From the NCBI GenBank assembly GCA_024276455.1, contig JAJRXE010000394.1:1-6442 (forward strand): a DNA stretch of 6,442 nt, given 5' to 3'. Both the position numbers and the translations under genes were made by a program. The notes under the pieces are model-generated. The model saw only the letters and a list, made by a program, of their open reading frames with translations, did not search any database and was not told the DNA's origin. This document shows, in pieces, positions 1 through 5,379 of this stretch. The stretch comes from Calditrichota bacterium (GTDB lineage: Bacteria; Calditrichota; Calditrichia; RBG-13-44-9). How positions within the stretch are numbered: position 1 is the first letter of the stretch; each line of letters starts with the position of its first letter.

Positions 1-2
1 AA

Positions 3-50
3 AAAACTATTTTGAGGCCAGTAAAAAAACTGAAGGAGACAGGGGAATGA
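3..50 (+). CDS. Possible C-terminal end of an upstream gene (partial)
   Basis: One frame entering from the left edge reads 15 codons (ending LKETGE) and stops at a TGA whose first two bases are the last two of the MbtH start codon (ATGA overlap at 47-50). Such overlaps are common between translationally coupled genes, and genes encoding MbtH-like proteins usually sit beside NRPS genes, so an NRPS C-terminus is a reasonable guess. Nothing in the 15 residues identifies a domain. The MbtH frame itself is also open to the left edge, and the third frame stops at 13-15, so this call rests only on the overlap geometry. Confidence 0.3.
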   Translation, partial: KTILRPVKKLKETGE

Positions 51-271
51 ATAAGGAAGAACGCGAAGACAAAACCGTTTACAAGGTTGTGGTTAATCAC
101 GAAGAACAGTATTCAATTTGGCCTGCCGACCGGGATAATCCCAAAGGTTGGAAAGATGTGGGAAAAGTGGGGACAAAGGAAGAGTGTCTCGCCTACATTA
201 AAGAGGTATGGACGGATATGAGGCCGTTGAGTTTGCGCAAGAAAATGGAAGAAATGGAATCAAAGAATTAG
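47..271 (+). CDS. mbtH: MbtH-like NRPS accessory protein
   Basis: This 74-aa protein has the full MbtH-family signature. It shows N17, E19 and the run QYSIWP (21-26), P32-x-G34-W35, G42, C47-L48, and W55-T-D-M-R-P-L-S-L-R to residue 64. The three family tryptophans are W25, W35 and W55. MbtH-like proteins bind NRPS adenylation domains in the cytoplasm and are often needed for their solubility or amino-acid activation. Length is normal for the family (about 60-80 aa). The ATG is fixed by a strong AAGGAGA at 33-39 with a 7-nt spacer. The frame is open upstream, but the family N-terminus and this ribosome site make an upstream start unlikely. It precedes a type II thioesterase and a PPTase, which supports an NRPS cluster whose synthetase lies off the left edge. 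Its cognate adenylation domain cannot be known here. Confidence 0.96.
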   Translation: MNKEEREDKTVYKVVVNHEEQYSIWPADRDNPKGWKDVGKVGTKEECLAYIKEVWTDMRPLSLRKKMEEMESKN

Positions 272-304
272 ATTTTTCAGAACAAATGGAAGCCCGGACA
301 GGAT

Positions 305-1084
305 ATGATTTCGCAGGAAAATAACCGCTGGTTTGTTGTGCCGAAGGAACGGAAAAGTGCTCCCGTGCGTCTTTTTTGCTTTCCCTATGCCGGCGGGGGA
401 ACGTCCGCTTTTCGAGAGTGGCCGGAGAAAATTTTGCCGGAAGTGGAAGTTTACCTGGTAGAACTTCCCGGGCGTGGTCGAAGAATTCGAGAAAATCTGG
501 AAACAAAAATTAATCCCCTGGTGCAAAATTTGGCCGGAGCAATCGCACCGTATTTAGACAAGCCGTTCGTGTTTTTTGGCCACAGTATGGGTGCATTAAT
601 CGCTTTTGAATTGACGCGCCTTTTGCGTGCCCGTTTTAACATGCTCCCCGAGATGCTGTTTGTTTCCGGCAGAGGAGCGCCTCATGTACCGGATAAACAG
701 GAACCCTTTCATATATTACCGGATGATTTATTTTTGGAGAAATTAAAGGAGTTGAATGGAACTCCGCAGGAAGTGCTAGAAAACGAAGAATTGATGCAAT
801 TAATGCTTCCCATCCTTCGGGCTGATTTCACCCTTTGTGAGACCTATTTTTATGATCCCCAGGAACCATTATCCTGTCCGATTACAGTATTTGGTGGGTT
901 AGAGGACCATAGCGTGGAACATTCCGCTTTGAAGGAATGGCAAAAACACACTCAGGATGAGTTCAGTCTCCATTTGTTGGCGGGAGATCACTTTTTCATT
1001 TACTCATCAAAAGACCAACTTTTTTTCTTGTTGAACAAAAAATTGAATTCTTTAATACAAAGCAAAAAGTTAAAAGTGGAATAA
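305..1084 (+). CDS. Type II (editing) thioesterase of an NRPS/PKS cluster
   Basis: This 259-aa alpha/beta-hydrolase belongs to the GrsT/SrfAD-like external thioesterase family. Family marks are the N-terminal W9-F10, LFCFPYAGGG (23-32) with the oxyanion-region AGGG, ELPGRGRR (53-60), the nucleophile elbow GHSMGA (92-97, Ser94), FGGLEDHSV with the probable catalytic Asp201, and AGDHFF with the probable catalytic His229. Type II thioesterases hydrolyse aberrant acyl or acetyl groups from carrier-protein phosphopantetheine arms and so restart stalled assembly lines. The length is typical. The ATG at 305 is the only usable start: no ATG, GTG or TTG lies in frame between the preceding stop and it, and the next ATG would delete the conserved N-terminus. 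The ribosome site is weak (GGA at 296-298). It lies 33 bp after the MbtH gene and 12 bp before the PPTase gene, as expected for one operon. A free-standing terminal thioesterase is less likely given family resemblance. Confidence 0.94.
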   Translation: MISQENNRWFVVPKERKSAPVRLFCFPYAGGGTSAFREWPEKILPEVEVYLVELPGRGRRIRENLETKINPLVQNLAGAIAPYLDKPFVFFGHSMGALIAFELTRLLRARFNMLPEMLFVSGRGAPHVPDKQEPFHILPDDLFLEKLKELNGTPQEVLENEELMQLMLPILRADFTLCETYFYDPQEPLSCPITVFGGLEDHSVEHSALKEWQKHTQDEFSLHLLAGDHFFIYSSKDQLFFLLNKKLNSLIQSKKLKVE

Positions 1085-1090
1085 GAGGGA
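1084..1090 (+). promoter_or_regulatory. Ribosome binding site that selects a TTG start
   Basis: AGAGGGA overlaps the last base of the thioesterase stop codon. An ATG at 1092-1094 is only 1 nt away and opens a two-codon frame (ATG GAT TGA), so it cannot start the PPTase. The in-frame TTG at 1097 has a normal 6-nt spacer and is the only start codon between the upstream stop and the conserved region. Confidence 0.7.
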
Positions 1091-1096
1091 CATGGA

Positions 1097-1849
1097 TTGA
1101 AGTGGGAACGGCCTCGCTTTGTTCCATCATTGGGTGAAAATGTGGTCCATGTGTGGTTGTTCAAATTAGAGGGACAGTTCTCACAATGGCAACGATTACG
1201 GGCTTTGCTTTCGGAGGATGAATTAATCCGGGCCGAGCGTTTTTATTTTGAACGCGACCGACACCGTTTCGTATTTGCCCGCGGGAATTTACGGGTAATA
1301 TTGGGAAGATATGTAAAGCAGAATCCGGCGTCCTTGAATTTTATTTACAATGATTTTGGAAAACCTTTTTTAACAGCGGAGCCAAATCAACCTTCGGTAA
1401 ATTTTAATTTGTCCCACTCCGATATGTGGGGAGTGTTGGCTGTTACGCTCCAAAAAGAGGTCGGAATAGATATTGAGAAAATCAAGGACTCGATAAAAAT
1501 CGAAGAAATTGCCGAGCGTTTTTTTGCCCCCGGAGAGATTGCACAAATTAGGGCGCTGGAACCCCGGGAAAGAATCGATGCATTTTTTAATTGCTGGACT
1601 CGTAAAGAAGCATTCATTAAGGCTGTGGGAAAAGGACTTTCCCTCCCTTTGCATGATTTTGAAGTAACTGTGCAATCCGACCAACCGGTAAGGCTATTAA
1701 AATATCGAGGTAAGGAAGAAGAACTGTCTGATTGGTTCTTAACCTCTTTCGATCCTCTCCCGGGTTTTAAGGCGGCCCTGGCGGTTCACCATGACGGGGC
1801 TCAGGAGATCGAAATTCGCTTTTTCTCAAATAGTAACCTAAAATTTTAA
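1097..1849 (+). CDS. sfp: Sfp-type 4'-phosphopantetheinyl transferase
   Basis: This 250-aa protein moves the 4'-phosphopantetheine of coenzyme A onto a serine of carrier-protein domains, turning apo-NRPS/PKS into the holo form. The Sfp/Gsp family motifs are all present. They are the RF/RFVFARGNLR region (about 56-65), FNLSHS (103-108), VGIDIE (122-127) with Mg-binding D125 and E127, and WTRKEAFIKAVGKGL (from W167) with catalytic or metal-binding E171 and K175. The two-domain Sfp length (about 220-250 aa) distinguishes it from the short AcpS type. The start is TTG at 1097, in the same frame as the preceding gene. The 12-bp gaps on both sides place it inside the biosynthetic operon, so it probably serves the neighbouring NRPS or PKS. 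It could also act on other carrier proteins of the cell, which the sequence cannot exclude. Confidence 0.95.
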   Translation: MKWERPRFVPSLGENVVHVWLFKLEGQFSQWQRLRALLSEDELIRAERFYFERDRHRFVFARGNLRVILGRYVKQNPASLNFIYNDFGKPFLTAEPNQPSVNFNLSHSDMWGVLAVTLQKEVGIDIEKIKDSIKIEEIAERFFAPGEIAQIRALEPRERIDAFFNCWTRKEAFIKAVGKGLSLPLHDFEVTVQSDQPVRLLKYRGKEEELSDWFLTSFDPLPGFKAALAVHHDGAQEIEIRFFSNSNLKF

Positions 1850-1861
1850 ATTCAGAGGATT

Positions 1862-2941
1862 ATGGATACCCTAATTGGATTGACTTTCGGAAAATGGTGC
1901 AGTTTACTCCTGGAAAATCGTTTTCGAATTCACCCGAGTAAATTGCCCAAGGCGATCATTTTGACAATCTTAAGCCTGCGCAATTCCTATTACCGCCGAA
2001 AAGAAGAAGCCGCTTATGGCGAAAAAATTAATATGACCAGGTTTGATCATCCGCCAATATTTATCCTTGGCCATTGGCGAAGTGGAACGACTTTGTTGCA
2101 TAACATTTTAACTCTTGATCCTCAGTTTGTTTATCCCAATATCCTGGAAATCTACAACCCCCACACGTTTTTAATCTTCCGTGAAAGGTTAAGTGCCAAA
2201 GGGGATTTCAATCGCTTGGAAAAAAGGCCTATGGATAATGTGGAAGTATCTCCATTAAGCCCCGGCGAAGAGGAGTTCGCTTTGAACATTTTATCGTTAA
2301 AATCCCCGATTTTAGCCTGGAATTTCCCCCGGAAGGAAAAATATTACGACCGTTATTTAACCTTTCAAGAAGTCTCCTCCGCAGATTTGGAAGTTTGGAA
2401 AAATGCGTATTTTTATTTCTTAAAAAAGATCACCTTTTTTCACCAGGGAAAGCAGTTGCTGTTAAAATCCCCTCCCAATACCGCGCGAATTAGATTATTG
2501 TTGGAGATGTTCCCCGATGCAAAGTTTATTCATATTCACCGAAACCCGGCCCATGTGTTCCAATCGACCCTTAAATTATATAAAAATACAGTAGCAAATT
2601 TTAGTTTTCAAAAATTGTTACCCGAAGATAAGCTCATCGAGGGAATCATCCGCCGATATCAATCGATGTATGAGGCGTTTTTTCAAGATATTAAGCAAAT
2701 TCCGCAAGGGAATTTTATTGACATTGCTTTCGAAGAATTAGAAAAAGATTTTTATGGGGTTGTCGAGAGGATTTATGAAACCCTCAATCTACCCGGATTT
2801 CAGGATTTTTCACTAATTTTAAAGCAGCGCCTGGCTGAATTTGCCCAATACAAAAAAAATGAATATCCCCCCTTAAACGAAACAATTCTTAGAGAATTGA
2901 GGTCAGCATGTCCTGGGTGCTTCGAACGTTGGGAATATTAA
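1862..2941 (+). CDS. PAPS-dependent sulfotransferase family protein, copy 1
   Basis: This 359-aa protein has the sulfotransferase cofactor sites. The 5'-phosphosulfate loop is FILGHWRSGTT (67-77), the core helix region is LLLKSPPNTARIRLL, and the 3'-phosphate site is HIHRNPAHVFQS with R227 and S235 at the standard eight-residue spacing. It fits the broad bacterial Sulfotransfer_3-like group. In that group, as I recall it, the N-terminus resembles this one (MDTLIGLTFGKW), and a central RPMDNV...SPGEEEFAL (about 122-142) segment is typical. Such enzymes transfer sulfate from PAPS to a hydroxyl or amine, and the acceptor is unknown. There is no signal peptide, but residues 30-39 (KAIILTILSL) are hydrophobic and might contact membrane. 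The ATG at 1862 follows AGAGGA at 1854-1859 with an unusually short 2-nt spacer. The start is supported because copy 2 begins with the same MD-LIG--FG-W pattern. It begins 12 bp after the PPTase, suggesting a tailoring role for the NRPS product. Confidence 0.9.
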   Translation: MDTLIGLTFGKWCSLLLENRFRIHPSKLPKAIILTILSLRNSYYRRKEEAAYGEKINMTRFDHPPIFILGHWRSGTTLLHNILTLDPQFVYPNILEIYNPHTFLIFRERLSAKGDFNRLEKRPMDNVEVSPLSPGEEEFALNILSLKSPILAWNFPRKEKYYDRYLTFQEVSSADLEVWKNAYFYFLKKITFFHQGKQLLLKSPPNTARIRLLLEMFPDAKFIHIHRNPAHVFQSTLKLYKNTVANFSFQKLLPEDKLIEGIIRRYQSMYEAFFQDIKQIPQGNFIDIAFEELEKDFYGVVERIYETLNLPGFQDFSLILKQRLAEFAQYKKNEYPPLNETILRELRSACPGCFERWEY

Positions 2942-3013
2942 TATACTTGTTAATCATAAATCTTTTTAGCTCGATTATTTAGGACAGGACCAGTTGAATA
3001 AGGATGTTTCTAC

Positions 3014-4096
3014 ATGGATAGTTTGATCGGCATTAGTTTTGGGAATTGGATACGCCTGCTAATGCAAAATAAATTTCAAATAGATCCCCCATACTGGTTA
3101 AAAGCAGGATTTATTTCTGTGGCCAGTTTGTACAATACCCGGGCAAATCGAATGGAAGCCCAAAAATATGCGGAAATATTACGAAATGGGGAGATTGAAC
3201 CCAAACCTATATTTATATTGGGCCATTGGCGGAGTGGAACAACCTTTTTACACCGTTTATTGGCTTTAAATCCCTTATTTGCTTATCCCAATGCCATCGA
3301 TATTTATCGACCCGCTTCTTTATTGATTAATCGGGAAAAATATGAAGCAAGGCTGAAAAGAATGGCGGAGAAAAAAAGGCCCATGGATAATGTGCGTGTT
3401 TCGTACAATAGCCCGGCGGAAGAAGAATTTGCTATTGCGGTCATGTCGCTTCGCTCGCCTTTATTAGGCTGGGTTTTTCCCCGTAATGAACGCTATTATA
3501 ATCAGTATCTTACATTCACCAATGCATCGGAAAACGATCGCGGTGTCTGGAAACAAAACTATTTGCTTTATTTGAAAAAGATTGTTTTAAAAAATAAAAA
3601 AGAATTTTTGGTTCTCAAATCGCCTGCCAATACGGGACGAATTCGTCTTCTTCTGCAGTTGTTTCCCGAGGCAAAATTTATTCACATTCGCAGAAATCCC
3701 TATGCGGTATTCCTTTCCATGAGAAAATTATATCGTAAAACCGTCTTGACCTCCCAGTTACAGCAAAGAAACATGAATACAATTAACAAGTCTATTGTTG
3801 TTAATTACAAGAAAATATATCATAGCTTTTTTAGAGATTGGGACTTAATTCCAGAGCATAACAGATTTGACCTGGCGTTTGAAGATTTAGAAAAAGCTCC
3901 GAAAGAAAAGATTACCGAAATTTATCATTATTTAAATCTGCCCGGTTTCGATCTGCAGGAACCGATTCTGGAAAAGTATTTAACGTCTTTAAAAGCATAC
4001 AAAAAAAATCAATTCCCCGAATTACCGACGGAAATTAAAAAACACCTTAGAAACGAGTGGAAGATGACCTTTGATAGGTGGGGATACACCCTTTAA
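3014..4096 (+). CDS. PAPS-dependent sulfotransferase family protein, copy 2
   Basis: This 360-aa paralogue of the preceding gene aligns almost without gaps. The phosphosulfate loop FILGHWRSGTT falls at 67-77 and the 3'-phosphate site HIRRNPYAVFLS has R227 and S235, the same numbers as in copy 1. Also shared are RPMDNV...SPAEEEFA (about 122-141), the FPR-E-YY--YLTF segment, LKSP-NT-RIRLLL and LNLPGF. A hand alignment gives roughly 45% identity, so the duplication is old. The regions that differ most are residues 43-64 and about 240-265, which could shape acceptor choice. Both cofactor sites are intact, so it should be active. The ATG follows AGGA at 3001-3004 with a 9-nt spacer. A 72-bp gap without a clear promoter or terminator separates it from copy 1, so cotranscription is likely. 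The acceptor is unknown. Residues 29-39 are moderately hydrophobic, as in copy 1. Confidence 0.9.
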   Translation: MDSLIGISFGNWIRLLMQNKFQIDPPYWLKAGFISVASLYNTRANRMEAQKYAEILRNGEIEPKPIFILGHWRSGTTFLHRLLALNPLFAYPNAIDIYRPASLLINREKYEARLKRMAEKKRPMDNVRVSYNSPAEEEFAIAVMSLRSPLLGWVFPRNERYYNQYLTFTNASENDRGVWKQNYLLYLKKIVLKNKKEFLVLKSPANTGRIRLLLQLFPEAKFIHIRRNPYAVFLSMRKLYRKTVLTSQLQQRNMNTINKSIVVNYKKIYHSFFRDWDLIPEHNRFDLAFEDLEKAPKEKITEIYHYLNLPGFDLQEPILEKYLTSLKAYKKNQFPELPTEIKKHLRNEWKMTFDRWGYTL

Positions 4097-4237
4097 AGAT
4101 TGATTTTTCCACTTTAGATTTTCAATCTGTATTTACCTTATCGATACAACCTTTTTGGTTCATTCTGCGTTAAATAAAAAAAATATATTCTTAACAAAAA
4201 ATACAACATTATTGTTAATTTAAAATGGTTTATTTCC

Positions 4238-4246
4238 TGATAAAAT
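4238..4246 (+). promoter_or_regulatory. Candidate extended -10 promoter element
   Basis: TGATAAAAT matches the extended -10 form (TG, one base, then a TATAAT-like hexamer with one mismatch). TTGTTA at 4212-4217 resembles a -35 box but is 23 bp away, too far for normal spacing. A start near 4253 would put the first tight inverted repeat at the very beginning of the transcript. In sequence this AT-rich such matches arise by chance, so this is only a candidate. Confidence 0.2.
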
Positions 4247-4256
4247 GTTATTTTAG

Positions 4257-4278
4257 CATCGTGTTAAAAATCACGATG
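4257..4278. repeat. Perfect inverted repeat, 7-bp arms, 8-nt spacer
   Basis: CATCGTG (4257-4263) and CACGATG (4272-4278) are exact reverse complements around an AT-rich 8-nt spacer. A G-T and an A-T pair can extend the stem by two. It could be an operator dyad or a 5'-UTR hairpin for the lipoprotein gene. It lacks a following T-run, so a terminator role is less likely. Confidence 0.5.
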
Positions 4279-4300
4279 TTTGATTGAAAAAGGTCTATGT

Positions 4301-4322
4301 TTTCATCGGAAATCGGATGAAA
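4301..4322. repeat. Second inverted repeat, 7-bp arms, 8-nt spacer
   Basis: TTTCATC (4301-4307) and GATGAAA (4316-4322) are exact reverse complements with an 8-nt spacer. This is the same arm and spacer geometry as the repeat 44 bp upstream (centre to centre, about four helical turns). Both contain CATC facing GATG, but the arms are otherwise different. It ends 17 bp before the proposed start codon. Confidence 0.4.
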
Positions 4323-4339
4323 TTTAAATAGTTTTCTTA

Positions 4340-5371
4340 TTGAAAAAAATGCTACCAAAAATTAAACATTCGTTGCAAACCGGGCGGGTAAACAGGCACT
4401 TCTTGTTGTTTCTCGGGGGACTGATTTTGCTTAACCTTTCTTGCGAAGCGCCTCGTAACAATCCTTTTGACCCGCGAGCAGATAATTATTCACCTAAATT
4501 TCAAGCAACGATTACTGTACGACATCTATATCCACCGTATTCTGGAATTGAAGGCGTTGATGTTTTAAGTAAAAGTTTAAATTTATATAGTCAAAGCGAT
4601 GCACGAGGCAAGGTGGTATGGAGTTTTAACAAAGTGGATTCTGTGACGATTCGTTGCGAAAAACAGGGATATTTTCCCAGTGTAGTTACTTTTTACCCTC
4701 AGGGCATGCAAGATGATTGGGATGTGTATTTGAATTCAAAACCTTATCTGAAAAACACCCGCTTTTATTCGCTGAAAAATAATGCGACCGACGAAACGTT
4801 ATTGGAAATGAAAGCCCTTATTGGTGATGGTGATGGTATTGTGGACATTACAGCGGTGTACCTGTACGCACCGAAATATTCTTTCCGGGATTCGCTCATG
4901 CTGGATATTGATAATGGGTTTTTTGTGGTCACTTTCGATAAGCAAAACCTGAATAGTAGTTTGACCGATGCTACCATACCGGAAATTGAATTCTGGTTAA
5001 TCATTAAAAATACCAATGGCGACAGTGTGGTGACGGGACCCTATAATATTAAACGGGTAATTAATACCAATCTGACTCCGCTGCTTCCAAATCCCGATCG
5101 TCCTGAATCGGGGACCATTCGCTTCACCTGGCAAAAAGTGAATTTGGATTTCGATTTCCATTATAAGCTTATTTTATACCGCTGGGGGGTGGTTACAAAG
5201 AAAATCGTTGAGTACGATTCGATTCCTTCAGATAGTACACAATATATTTTAGATGATCCGGAGGTTCTAAATGCTATGGATCAAGATTGGTACCTCTGGA
5301 TATTACAGGTAGAAGATAATTTAGGCGATATTGCTCAGAGCTATGGATTGAGTTTTCAATATATTAAGTAG
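4340..5371 (+). CDS. Secreted, probably lipid-anchored beta-rich protein of unknown function
   Basis: This 343-aa protein is not recognised as a named family. The N-terminus has a basic segment (1-20), a hydrophobic stretch FLLFLGGLILLNLS (21-34) and Cys35, followed by NPFDPRADNY (41-50). That motif recalls surface lipoproteins of FCB-type bacteria. The lipobox is imperfect (N at -3, L at -2, S at -1). Residues about 53-110 look like a carboxypeptidase-regulatory or PEGA-like beta fold (GVDV..., ARGKVVWSF, VTIRCEKQGYFPSVV). Residues about 130-230 form a second beta-rich part. Residues about 250-343 (GTIRFTWQKV...W-L-VEDNLGD...YGLSFQYI) resemble a fibronectin-III-like domain. The start is TTG at 4340. 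An ATG three codons later (4349) is equally possible, and neither has a clear Shine-Dalgarno sequence. It is probably cotranscribed with the sigma-54 activator 8 bp downstream. A role in binding or envelope structure is inference only. Confidence 0.75.
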   Translation: MKKMLPKIKHSLQTGRVNRHFLLFLGGLILLNLSCEAPRNNPFDPRADNYSPKFQATITVRHLYPPYSGIEGVDVLSKSLNLYSQSDARGKVVWSFNKVDSVTIRCEKQGYFPSVVTFYPQGMQDDWDVYLNSKPYLKNTRFYSLKNNATDETLLEMKALIGDGDGIVDITAVYLYAPKYSFRDSLMLDIDNGFFVVTFDKQNLNSSLTDATIPEIEFWLIIKNTNGDSVVTGPYNIKRVINTNLTPLLPNPDRPESGTIRFTWQKVNLDFDFHYKLILYRWGVVTKKIVEYDSIPSDSTQYILDDPEVLNAMDQDWYLWILQVEDNLGDIAQSYGLSFQYIK

Positions 5372-5375
5372 GGAG
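5370..5375 (+). promoter_or_regulatory. Ribosome binding site overlapping the upstream stop codon
   Basis: AGGGAG begins inside the TAG stop (5369-5371) of the lipoprotein gene and lies 4 nt before the ATG at 5380. Ribosomes finishing the lipoprotein gene would sit on this site, so the two genes are probably translationally coupled. Confidence 0.6.
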
Positions 5376-5379
5376 CAAG

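Larger units (their letters stand above)
4097..4339. other. AT-rich intergenic region between two likely transcription units
   Basis: These 243 bp contain no supported gene and separate the sulfotransferases from the lipoprotein gene. It is the only gap over 100 bp in the window, which makes it the likely place for operon end and a new promoter. Immediately after the stop codon, AGATTGA (4097-4103) and TCAATCT (4122-4128) form a perfect 7-bp inverted repeat with an 18-nt loop. This is too AT-rich and too wide to call a terminator. Two tighter inverted repeats near the right end are listed separately. No G+C-rich hairpin with a T-run was found. Confidence 0.6.

Noticed and set aside
198..642. 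Minus-strand open frames overlapping the MbtH and thioesterase genes
   Set aside because: They have no recognisable motifs and lie opposite strongly conserved coding sequence, so they are shadows.
2942..3013. Promoter between the two sulfotransferases
   Set aside because: TTGTTA at 2947-2952 has no -10-like hexamer at suitable spacing. The gap is short and read-through is the simpler view.
1862..4096. Recent gene duplication or repeat at the DNA level
   Set aside because: Apart from short motif-encoding stretches the nucleotide sequences are well diverged, consistent with about 45% protein identity.
4097..4128. Rho-independent terminator after the second sulfotransferase
   Set aside because: The 7-bp inverted repeat has an 18-nt loop, few G-C pairs and no T-run following it. 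It is kept only as a note in the intergenic entry.
4226..4240. Possible sigma-54 promoter (TGG then N10 then GA) before the lipoprotein gene
   Set aside because: The -12 element should be GC and the surrounding TGGCAC/TTGC bases do not match. Only the spacing and the invariant Gs fit, which is not enough.
4257..4278. Rho-independent terminator at the tight hairpin
   Set aside because: The stem is followed by TTTGATTGAAAA and not by a run of T, and it lies about 160 bp after the last stop codon.
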